A stretch of 64,000 nt of DNA, from contig NZ_SJPP01000001.1 of the NCBI RefSeq assembly GCF_007860075.1, forward strand, positions 744,001 through 808,000, written 5' to 3'. Below are positions 1 through 7,824 of the stretch, piece after piece. This DNA is from Symmachiella macrocystis (GTDB lineage: Bacteria; Planctomycetota; Planctomycetia; Planctomycetales; Planctomycetaceae). The notes under the pieces were generated by a model. It saw nothing but the letters and a program-made list of their open reading frames with translations, searched no databases and was not told the origin of the DNA. Numbering within the stretch: the first letter of the stretch is position 1; every line of letters begins with the position of its first letter. The translations under genes were made by a program, and so were the position numbers.

Positions 1-2
1 CC

Positions 3-3000
3 TCAGGATGAGCCTTTCACAAACACCGCATGCCGAAAATGCTCCGATAGGTCGCGCAACGATTTCTGGTCTCGCGCGGAAAGCACCTGTCGTTCGATGC
101 CCAAGGCCAAAGCACGTTGGAAGGCGTCCTGAGCAGACTGGTCGTTTCCGATCTGGCTGTACGCTTCGGCCAAGTGTAGCCAAAGGGAGGCGTCAGCACG
201 TGATTCGTTCGCCATTGGCGTGAGCCGATCGATCACCAGCTGTGCATTGCCGGCAATCAACTCTATGGTTGCGATGGAGTCATTGAGTTGCAGGCTCTCG
301 GGCTGTTGCTCAAGCGCAGCTTGCAGGATTGCCCGCGCGTCTTGGATGGGCGAAGAGGTTTCCGCAATCGCTAGCGCCAAGTTATTGCGGGCCATGGTCG
401 AATCGGGCGTACGCTCCAACACCTTGCGGTAGAGAAGCACAGCATCGTCATACCGTCCTTGTAGAAACCGCAAATCCCCTAGCAATTGAACCAGTGAGTC
501 GCCAGTTGCAGAGACATCAGTTGCGGTGGCCCGGGCAAGGTATTCGTCGACCACCGCGTCGCGACTGCTTTCGATATCGCGGTTAATAATCAACGCATCG
601 ATCAGACTGCGGGCCGCTGTTTCCGGCGACAATTTTGTAAAGCCGTGCTCACTCAAATAGACGGCCAAATTGGGTTCATTTTCATGAATTGTCACAGAGA
701 GAATGCGCGTTAACAGAGTTTGCTGTTCTTCAACGGTGCTCGCCGACTGAAAGGCCGAAGTCGCGCGGATTTCATTCGCGAGGGATTCCGTATCCCCCGA
801 GCTGAGCTGCGGCTCCGACGTTTTCACTTTGAATTCGCGGATTTTCCAGCGTACAAATTCACTTAGTCCTTCCGGTGTCTCGCCTAACTTTGCATAAATC
901 TGTCTGGCGCCCCCTTCAAATGGGACGGTTTCTTCTTGATCAGGCGCTGCTAGAAAATGCTGTTGCCAGAAGCGCAGGTACTCGGTGAGATCTTGTGGGC
1001 GCGGTGTCACACGGCTTCCCAAATCGTCGAGAATTCCAAATGCCGCGCTGATGCGATCCACGTGTTCATACAAATCGGCCATGGTCCGTAAGTCGTCAGG
1101 CTTTTTATCCAGAATGCCTTCGGCCAATCCAACCGCCTCGGTGTAGTCGCTTGGTGTACCGCGCTGGGAAAGAAACCGAATTCGGGCGCGAATCACGGCG
1201 GATTGGGGGTTCTGATTGATATCCGCGAATTCTTGCTTCAGCACGCGGCCAGCTTCTTCGGTCGCAGCCGTATCGCCGTCATTCAATAGTAAATTGGCCA
1301 GCATCATTTTCGCAAATCGGCTGTTGGGTTTCGCCACAAGCACGCGACGCGTGAGCATTTCGGCCAATTGTGGTGATTGCGAGAAATAGAATTGCGCTGC
1401 ATGCGTCAGAATTTGCAGGCTGCGCGGATCCTCAGCATCACTCGATAAGATGATCGACTCCAGGTAAAACCGGCGGGCCTCATCCACGAGCCCCAACCGC
1501 GTATAGAGTTGAGCCAATACAAACGATTTGTGGCGGTCACTGATCGAGGCTTGCTGGGCGAGTTCCTGGAGGGTGGAAATGGCGTCTTCGCGCGAATCAA
1601 GAACCTGATCGTAAAAATTAACGAAGGCCACCCATGAGCGGATATTGGACGGCGAATTGTCCACTGCCTTGCGGAACGCGTTTTCGGCTTCGGTGAGAAA
1701 AGCAGATTTTTGTTTCTTATCTCTGACTTCGCCTTCGGCCAACATCATCAACACGCGTCCTAAACGTAATTGTGTGTCGACGTCATCAGGACGGGATTCG
1801 GCCCAGGATTTCGCCAGAATCAGCGCCTGTTCTCGTTCCGTTCCTTGCGCGTAATACGGCACGGCGCGGTCAAACAATTGAGGCGAGAACGCCAACATCT
1901 TGCTCGCCTGCGTAACAAATTCTTGCGCCTTCAGTTTACTATCGGTCCGCGTGTACATATCGATAACGCGGTCCGCTAATAAGATATTGCGGCTCCCCAA
2001 TTGCCAGGCCTCCTTATAGGAGACCAAAGCCGCCGGATACTTGCCTTGCAGTAACGATAGTTCACCCAAGAGAATTTTTGACTTCGGCCAATTCGGACGG
2101 CGATTCTGGACAAATTGAATGAATTCATGCGCCTTTTCGAAGTTGGGATCGTTCGCGGAATCCAAGCCAGCTAATAAAATCTGCGCCTGATACGCTCTCC
2201 ATTCCGTTCCTTGGGGACCTTCGATCTCCTTGAGCCATTGGGAATATTTAGCAAGCAGGGTCCACTCTTGTCGCAGCCAAGCTAACCGGGCGGCTTCGTC
2301 GACGATTGCTCCATTTTGCGGCAGGCGTTCGTGGGCGGATTCCAGGATCTCGACGGCACGCGGCATGTCGCCATTGCGCAAATGCAAATGCGAAAGCTCG
2401 ATCAGCAACTCCCCTTGCTTCTCCGTCGTTTTATCAAGCTCCAACTCTTTTTGGAGCAGCGCAATCGCTTCGTCAATTTGATTATCGCCAACCAGCACGC
2501 GCGATTGGAGAACAGCGGCACGCGACCGATCATCGGACAGCTCACGGAACTTTTTCGCGGCCTGCAAGGCCGTTTTATGGTCGCCCAGCTGCAGCTTTAA
2601 AGCAGCATAATCTTGCCACAGCAATGCCGAGTCGCCATTGACTTTCAGCGCGTTTTCCAAGCGTGTTACAGCTTCATCAACTTGGCCTTGGGCGATCATC
2701 ATCTCCACTGAAATGAGTTCGATCGTTTCATGGGAAGCGCCACGTTGGGCAGCTTTTTCCAATGCCTTGGTGACGGCAGACCAGTCCCGCTGCTGCTTTG
2801 GTAGGGATTTTTGCCGTTGCAACTCGACGCGCGCCAATCCGATAGCGGCATTGAGTTGAATCTCCTCCGTGCCACCCATGACGGCCAACAATTGTTTCTC
2901 GGCCAACTCCAAATTCCCAGATCTGGTCGCAAGGTTGGCCAATTGCAGCCGGGCAGCGGCAAGTCTCGGATTCAAATCGCTGGCACGGCCATAGGCGTCC

Positions 3001-5216
3001 ATAGCGACATCGAGTTGTCCCAGCCCGAAACACAAGTCTCCGTAAAAGCTCCAGATTTCGGCGTACACTTTAGGAAACTGATTTTGAGCAAGCTCCATGT
3101 CTGGTGTCCCCAGAAACGTGAGCAACACCCCCAATGCATGACGCGGGGATTGCTCTGCCGCAGCGATGCGGCCACGGACCAGAGCGATGCTTCCCAGCAC
3201 CGCTCCTCTCTCGCTTTCTGAAATGCTCGGGGCATGTTTCTCTAAAGGAACGACCAACGCCTCCGCCTTTTCAAACTGCCCGGTTCGCGCCAGCAGCGAG
3301 GCCAGCGGCACGAGCAACGATAATTCCGTGCGTCCTTTTTTCGCCAAGACTTGTTCCAACCCGTTTTCCAAAGCGACGATCGCTTTGCTGTCCCCCTCAG
3401 CGCCCCCTTCGGCCAAGAATATCTTGGCACGTGCCAAATAGGGCAGGTGGAACTCGGGTTGAGCGGCAATTGCTTTTACCAACAATTCCTGGGCCGCTGG
3501 GAAGTTCTCTTTCTGCATCTGCAATTGTGCAGCGATGTAATAAACCCGCGCCGCCTCCAAACCGCTCGACTGCGACACCAACTTGAGCGCCTGCTGCAAA
3601 CTGACCTCGCAATCCGCGTCGGAACAATTTCCATACACCCGCTCGAATTCGTATTTTGCCAACCACGCTAAGGGGACTTCAGCTTTATCTTTGACCAGCT
3701 TCTCAAGCACTTGGCATGCGGAAACTTGAGGCGTGCCTGCTTCCTCCGAATCACCTTCTGCCTCCGTTCGCGGCGAAAAATCCATGATGGCCGAAGCGAG
3801 GGTCGCGGCATGCGAGACCTCGTAATCCCCGCTTTCCATCACTTGACGCAAAACGGCAATTGCTTCTTGCCACGTGACGTTGGCCCGGCCTCCTTCCCAG
3901 CGCAAGTAGGCGACCAACGAATCCGCATAAAGCTTCTCAAGTTCGCTTTGCGATATCTCTGAGGCTTCGTGCGGGTTGGTTTTCAGTTCCTCGTAGATAT
4001 CCAACGCCATGCGAAACTCGTGGATTTGGGTCGCGATCTTTGCGGCAGTCACTGCCAATTCAACGCGCTGTGGAGCCAACTCCCAAGCATGCAAATAGAG
4101 TTGTGCAACGCGCAGCCAACTTCCATTGGCGTGCGCCGAACGATGCGACATCTCGGCAAACTGAATCGCCACGTCGGAATCATCGGGATCGATCGACAAA
4201 TACCGTGAGTAGTACGTCGCAGCCTTCTCGTAATTTTCTTCGGTTTCATACCGCTCTGCCGTCTTTTGCAGCGTGCTGAGTGTGCGATTTTCAAAAAATC
4301 GCTGCATGAAGAGCACTGAGACAATCAGCACCACCGCAGCCACGCCCAACCGCAGCATCCACGACGATCCGGAGGACTTACTTGCCGCAAACCGGCGGCT
4401 CGTTGCATCCAGAAGAACCAGCACGCCCCAAAACATGGCAGCTGCCAGCGGGACCATGGCCACGGCGGCAAAGTCGTGCGAAAATCGCTCGGACACTTCC
4501 CCAGACCAGTATTTGGCCAACAATGCTGTCACATCGATACGTATGACATTGGCGATGATCGAAACCGGTATCACAGCGGCCAACAGTAAGAGCGATTTCC
4601 TGAGACTTGTTCGGGCCAATGTGATGGTCGCCACAGCAAGCGCCAAGATGCCAAAAAACATCCGTAACCCGCTACAGGCTCGTTCGACCTCAAACTGATG
4701 ACCGTCGAGCAGGATCACAGTCCCATCAACAATGGCCGGTTGCGAAAAGAGTCGCAATGTCCAGGCCGAGCAACCTGCTGCGAGCTTTTGCAGGGGCGTA
4801 CTCAGGGCAATTTCAATTGTCGCAGGCAGGGGCATTGCAAAACACAAGAACCCAATCGCGGGAGCGGCCCAGCAAAAACAGCGCCATCCAAAGCACATCC
4901 AGACCCAGCCGCCAATCCACACCGGGAGCGACCAAGCATCAAGCTCGGGGAAATAAAGCCGCCCAGAGGAATATCTCATGAAGCAGGCAAACAGCATCAA
5001 TGCCAGACCGGCAAACGATACCGAGGGCGCGACCTCGGGCAGTGACTCGCGCCGTAGATAGAGAATAGCAGCACAAATGAATGGGACGATGAATCCGTGC
5101 GAGTAATCGGCGTTCGACGACCAATTTTCAACAATGCTTTGCAGCGGACTCCAATATGCCCAAAAGCCAATGATAAGCAGCGCAAATGGAATGAGCCGCT
5201 GTTTGTTATATAACAT
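3..5216 (-). CDS. Exosortase fused to a giant TPR module (1737 aa)
   Basis: Predicted membrane transpeptidase that cleaves and sorts PEP-CTERM proteins, joined to a very long TPR scaffold. Residues about 1-280 are a multi-helix exosortase domain with the expected catalytic set: Cys181 in ERACSGLR, Arg185, Arg226 in NVIRI and His247 in FSHDF. A further helix at about 286-305 is followed by TPR-type helical repeats to the C terminus. Ordinary exosortases are about 180-520 residues, so over 1,400 residues are extra. The extra part resembles the stand-alone TPR protein at 57484-62805, including the membrane helix before the repeats and the C-terminal end. No strong Shine-Dalgarno is seen before the ATG at 5216. 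Its likely substrate is encoded just upstream on the same strand. The exosortase call is strong; the role of the TPR part (assembly scaffold, periplasmic or cytoplasmic) is inference. Confidence 0.9.
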   Translation of the reverse strand: MLYNKQRLIPFALLIIGFWAYWSPLQSIVENWSSNADYSHGFIVPFICAAILYLRRESLPEVAPSVSFAGLALMLFACFMRYSSGRLYFPELDAWSLPVWIGGWVWMCFGWRCFCWAAPAIGFLCFAMPLPATIEIALSTPLQKLAAGCSAWTLRLFSQPAIVDGTVILLDGHQFEVERACSGLRMFFGILALAVATITLARTSLRKSLLLLAAVIPVSIIANVIRIDVTALLAKYWSGEVSERFSHDFAAVAMVPLAAAMFWGVLVLLDATSRRFAASKSSGSSWMLRLGVAAVVLIVSVLFMQRFFENRTLSTLQKTAERYETEENYEKAATYYSRYLSIDPDDSDVAIQFAEMSHRSAHANGSWLRVAQLYLHAWELAPQRVELAVTAAKIATQIHEFRMALDIYEELKTNPHEASEISQSELEKLYADSLVAYLRWEGGRANVTWQEAIAVLRQVMESGDYEVSHAATLASAIMDFSPRTEAEGDSEEAGTPQVSACQVLEKLVKDKAEVPLAWLAKYEFERVYGNCSDADCEVSLQQALKLVSQSSGLEAARVYYIAAQLQMQKENFPAAQELLVKAIAAQPEFHLPYLARAKIFLAEGGAEGDSKAIVALENGLEQVLAKKGRTELSLLVPLASLLARTGQFEKAEALVVPLEKHAPSISESERGAVLGSIALVRGRIAAAEQSPRHALGVLLTFLGTPDMELAQNQFPKVYAEIWSFYGDLCFGLGQLDVAMDAYGRASDLNPRLAAARLQLANLATRSGNLELAEKQLLAVMGGTEEIQLNAAIGLARVELQRQKSLPKQQRDWSAVTKALEKAAQRGASHETIELISVEMMIAQGQVDEAVTRLENALKVNGDSALLWQDYAALKLQLGDHKTALQAAKKFRELSDDRSRAAVLQSRVLVGDNQIDEAIALLQKELELDKTTEKQGELLIELSHLHLRNGDMPRAVEILESAHERLPQNGAIVDEAARLAWLRQEWTLLAKYSQWLKEIEGPQGTEWRAYQAQILLAGLDSANDPNFEKAHEFIQFVQNRRPNWPKSKILLGELSLLQGKYPAALVSYKEAWQLGSRNILLADRVIDMYTRTDSKLKAQEFVTQASKMLAFSPQLFDRAVPYYAQGTEREQALILAKSWAESRPDDVDTQLRLGRVLMMLAEGEVRDKKQKSAFLTEAENAFRKAVDNSPSNIRSWVAFVNFYDQVLDSREDAISTLQELAQQASISDRHKSFVLAQLYTRLGLVDEARRFYLESIILSSDAEDPRSLQILTHAAQFYFSQSPQLAEMLTRRVLVAKPNSRFAKMMLANLLLNDGDTAATEEAGRVLKQEFADINQNPQSAVIRARIRFLSQRGTPSDYTEAVGLAEGILDKKPDDLRTMADLYEHVDRISAAFGILDDLGSRVTPRPQDLTEYLRFWQQHFLAAPDQEETVPFEGGARQIYAKLGETPEGLSEFVRWKIREFKVKTSEPQLSSGDTESLANEIRATSAFQSASTVEEQQTLLTRILSVTIHENEPNLAVYLSEHGFTKLSPETAARSLIDALIINRDIESSRDAVVDEYLARATATDVSATGDSLVQLLGDLRFLQGRYDDAVLLYRKVLERTPDSTMARNNLALAIAETSSPIQDARAILQAALEQQPESLQLNDSIATIELIAGNAQLVIDRLTPMANESRADASLWLHLAEAYSQIGNDQSAQDAFQRALALGIERQVLSARDQKSLRDLSEHFRHAVFVKGSS

Positions 5217-5638
5217 TTCGATGACGCCACCTTGCTGAGGCGGCAGAGTCTGTGGCCCTCATCCGACGGGTGTCGCCAAGCGATTTGCCGACGACATACT
5301 TCGGATGTTTGAAATGCAACGGCCTTACATCGAGGAGTGGTCTACGACTGAATCGAGAACCGAACACGCCAATCCCCCTCAATACCTAGCCTTGCGTAAA
5401 CTTCTCTCGGCGTGCAACTCTAACTATTCAACCGGCCTCCCGCAACCGGCACAATGCAATCCCGCCCTCTGGCCTATTACAGAAAAACAGACGCCAACAA
5501 TGATGCTGGCGTCTGTCAATGTTTTTGTAATTCTAGCAGAATCGTCCGCTGCGTCATTGCAATAACTACACAACAGAACAAAGCAGCAACCAAACACAGG
5601 CAGGATTGTCAGAACGACCTGCCCCATCAGGCACAGCC
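5217..5638. other. Intergenic region between exosortase and its likely substrate gene
   Basis: About 420 bp without a convincing gene. It holds the terminator at 5482-5516 and must contain the promoter of the exosortase gene. No good sigma-54 match (GG-N10-GC in context) was found on the minus strand here. Confidence 0.5.
5482..5516 (-). terminator. Rho-independent terminator after the PEP-CTERM gene
   Basis: A perfect 10-bp inverted repeat (ACAGACGCCA at 5487-5496 and TGGCGTCTGT at 5507-5516, 10-nt loop) is followed on the minus strand by a T-rich run. It lies downstream of the gene ending at 5639 and separates it from the exosortase gene, so the two are probably separate transcription units. 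Confidence 0.75.
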
Positions 5639-6370
5639 TTAAGCTTCCGCAGTCTCGCGACGCTTTTTCTTCGAACGAGCACGGGTCACGACCAATCCCA
5701 ACCCAGCAATCATTGACCAGGTCACAATGGAGCTCATTTCGGGAACCGCTTGCAAGATCAAGCGAACCTCATCGATTCCAGCACCCATGGCGTTCAAGTC
5801 GAATGAAAACGTCCGACCGTCGCTGGCAATGGAGAATCCGTCCGGTGAAGACGAGTTGCCCAGCTCCAAGCCACGGTAGGTATAGGTGTCGTAATAGGTG
5901 TAGCCGGGGCCGTAAATGGCATCCGTCGCACCCAAGCTGTCGGTCGTGCTTTCGGGACCTGTATCGGCACCCGGCAGTAACACAACGCCCACGATACGAG
6001 TCTGGTCATTGAATTCCACAAAACCCGTGGCATTCACATGATCAACCGGCTGGCCCAATGGATCGAAGTGCAAAAGGTAGCTGGCGTAGTTGTCCAGCTC
6101 CAACGTCGCCGGAGCCAATTGCGAAAACGTACTGAATGTTCCGGGCGTTCCGTCGTGATCGACGTCGAAAGAAGCTTCCTCAACCCCTTCGAACACTAGG
6201 AACGGAACATTTTCCGTATCCTCTAGGGCACCTTCATCGAAGTCGGTAATTGCGCCGCCGGTATTATCGACGTAAGCAACTCCAGACGATGACGCGAGCC
6301 CAAAGGCTGCCGAGGCCACAACCGGAAAGCTGGCCAGTGATAGAGCAAGAAGAAAACAGGTTTTTCGCAT
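5639..6370 (-). CDS. Secreted protein with PEP-CTERM-like sorting signal
   Basis: A 243-residue protein with an N-terminal signal peptide (MRKTCFLLALSLASF..., Ala-rich cleavage region near residue 21). An acidic, beta-rich, secreted-type body follows. The C terminus has the tripartite layout of a PEP-CTERM signal: VPEMSSIVTW, a hydrophobic stretch (SMIAGLGLVV), then a basic tail (RARSKKKRR). The motif reads PEM rather than the usual PEP. It is the only protein in the window with such a tail and sits next to the exosortase, so it is a likely substrate. It has its own terminator and a sigma-54-type promoter about 84-100 bp upstream of its ATG. The function of the mature domain is not recognised. 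Confidence 0.82.
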   Translation of the reverse strand: MRKTCFLLALSLASFPVVASAAFGLASSSGVAYVDNTGGAITDFDEGALEDTENVPFLVFEGVEEASFDVDHDGTPGTFSTFSQLAPATLELDNYASYLLHFDPLGQPVDHVNATGFVEFNDQTRIVGVVLLPGADTGPESTTDSLGATDAIYGPGYTYYDTYTYRGLELGNSSSPDGFSIASDGRTFSFDLNAMGAGIDEVRLILQAVPEMSSIVTWSMIAGLGLVVTRARSKKKRRETAEA

Positions 6371-6452
6371 AGGTGACCCCCAACCATCAGGTGATTAACA
6401 ACAGCTATTCAAGCTACCCAAACAGAGAGGGCATGCTGCAGTAATACATTAG

Positions 6453-6470
6453 TGCAGCAGTTGTGCCAAA
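6453..6470 (-). promoter_or_regulatory. Sigma-54 (-24/-12) promoter candidate for the PEP-CTERM gene
   Basis: Minus strand reads TTTGGCACAACTGCTGCA. TGGCAC gives the -24 box with its invariant GG (6467-6466), and the -12 GC (6455-6454) is exactly at the required spacing. Only CTGC in place of TTGC departs from the core consensus. The predicted start near 6442 gives a leader of about 70 nt to the ATG at 6370. A sigma-54 activator gene lies upstream in the locus, which fits. Confidence 0.6.
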
Positions 6471-6583
6471 ACTCAACAACACGCAAAAAAACATCAAGCA
6501 GACCACAACAAACTGCTACGCTATAACAGCTTACAGCACCAAACAATCATTTCCCCTCTCGACAGGCCACATCAGCAACGGCG

Positions 6584-6623
6584 GATAAAATATCGCAAGC
6601 TGCGATAATTATCAAATCGATAA
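6584..6623. promoter_or_regulatory. Cluster of GATA/TATC palindromes, candidate activator binding site
   Basis: Forty bases contain nested inverted repeats: GATA-AAA-TATC (6584-6594), TATCGCA-AGC-TGCGATA (6591-6607), GATAATTATC (6604-6613) and AATTATCAAATCGATAA (6607-6623). They lie about 140-180 bp upstream of the inferred sigma-54 start at 6442, the usual place for enhancer-binding protein sites. A 15-of-17 match to the last element occurs at 29087-29103, in the other sigma-54 control region. Binding is inferred. Confidence 0.4.
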
Positions 6624-7824
6624 CCACAGGAGCTTTACCAAACACACCCCAGAACACACAGCAAGCCACCTCAATTCTCCCCAATGCCAAGCGCTCCACA
6701 CGCACCATGCCGGGACAGTGAGGACTACCTTTACACTGCCGTTCCGGTAATGACTGTCTCCAGAAACTGTCCGCTCAAAAACTGCATGGCATTTCGTGCG
6801 ACTCAGAATTCACGAGGAATTCAAAATAGCATTGATGATGGCGAACTTCCCAACACCTCAAACCCACACCCCTCCCGATTGCCCTCTTGACTTTGACGTG
6901 TAGCCAACGAAACCATGACCAGCATTGTTAAACAACCAATGAGCGATCGTTGCCACCACCGTGCCGAGAGTCAGATGGCAGGCGCCATTCGTTTCATCAC
7001 CGAAAGCCCGCTATATATGTGGCATGTTCGAGGCCTGTTGCAGCGGCATGTAACGATTGTTTTGAAGAGCTTAGAAACACATTGTCATTTTTTGCGTCTT
7101 TTGGCTCGTCATCCTAGACCCCCCACTATCTTTTTGGTAGAACATCGACTCAGGCGATTTTGAGCGCCACACCGCACAAGCAACACAGGGCAGTAACGCA
7201 TTGCTTGTCGATTCGTCAATGCAAGCCACTATTTCGAGCATTTCGCCATGGAAACTGAAATCCTCAAGATATCCTTTCTGGTTGGCATTGTGTCACTTTG
7301 GTGAATTCTCTGTTGAGGCTGAAAAATTTCGAAGAGCTGTAAAAACTGAATTACGTCGTCGATCGCGGGCCAACAACACGGCTGTGTAAGTCAAAACGGT
7401 TTTTGACTTCCAGCCTAGACGATCAGTACCCACTCATTCCGTAAAGCGGACACCAATTTGGTGTTGTACGCCCGGCTTTTTCGACGCCATCACGCCATAC
7501 AACCTTTAGTTGCGCCAATGGATTGCAAACGCACTATCACAAGCTCGTGCCGTAGTTGGGCACATGTTGCACGTGGCAGTTCACCGCACAAGAACCTGCG
7601 CCGTTTCGTCAAACGAGACAGCCCTTTCGAAACGATTAATTTTCGACAAATTGGGACTCTTTTGGAGGATTAGGCAAGGAATTTGCATCAGTACAATCTA
7701 CTACGCGGGCCCGGGATCGCATTGTGTGCCGGCAAGACTTGATTAAACACGAGGCCTCTAATCGGGCTTCGGTGCTTGCCACACGCTGCGGAATCGTACA
7801 TGGATAGGAATAGCACTCTAAAAA

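Larger units (their letters stand above)
6371..7824. other. Long gene-poor spacer between divergent PEP-CTERM and regulator genes
   Basis: About 1.45 kb without a protein I can support. The open frames in it are short, lack recognisable domains and have no good ribosome sites. The proximal part holds the sigma-54 promoter and the palindrome cluster. The part from about 6650 to 7820 shows no terminator, tRNA or repeat I can identify, and may hold the regulator's promoter or an unrecognised small RNA. Confidence 0.5.

Noticed and set aside
4273-4698. 141-codon open frame antisense to the exosortase gene
   Set aside because: Shadow of the well-supported opposite-strand coding sequence, without a domain.
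6952-6967. CGGCACGGTGGTGGCA on the minus strand as a second promoter of the PEP-CTERM gene
   Set aside because: Mismatch in both boxes and more than 550 bp from the start codon.
7020-7035. TGGCATGTTCGAGGCC, a -24/-12-like match on the plus strand
   Set aside because: The -12 part is AGGC and the next gene starts about 780 bp away; likely chance in a long spacer.
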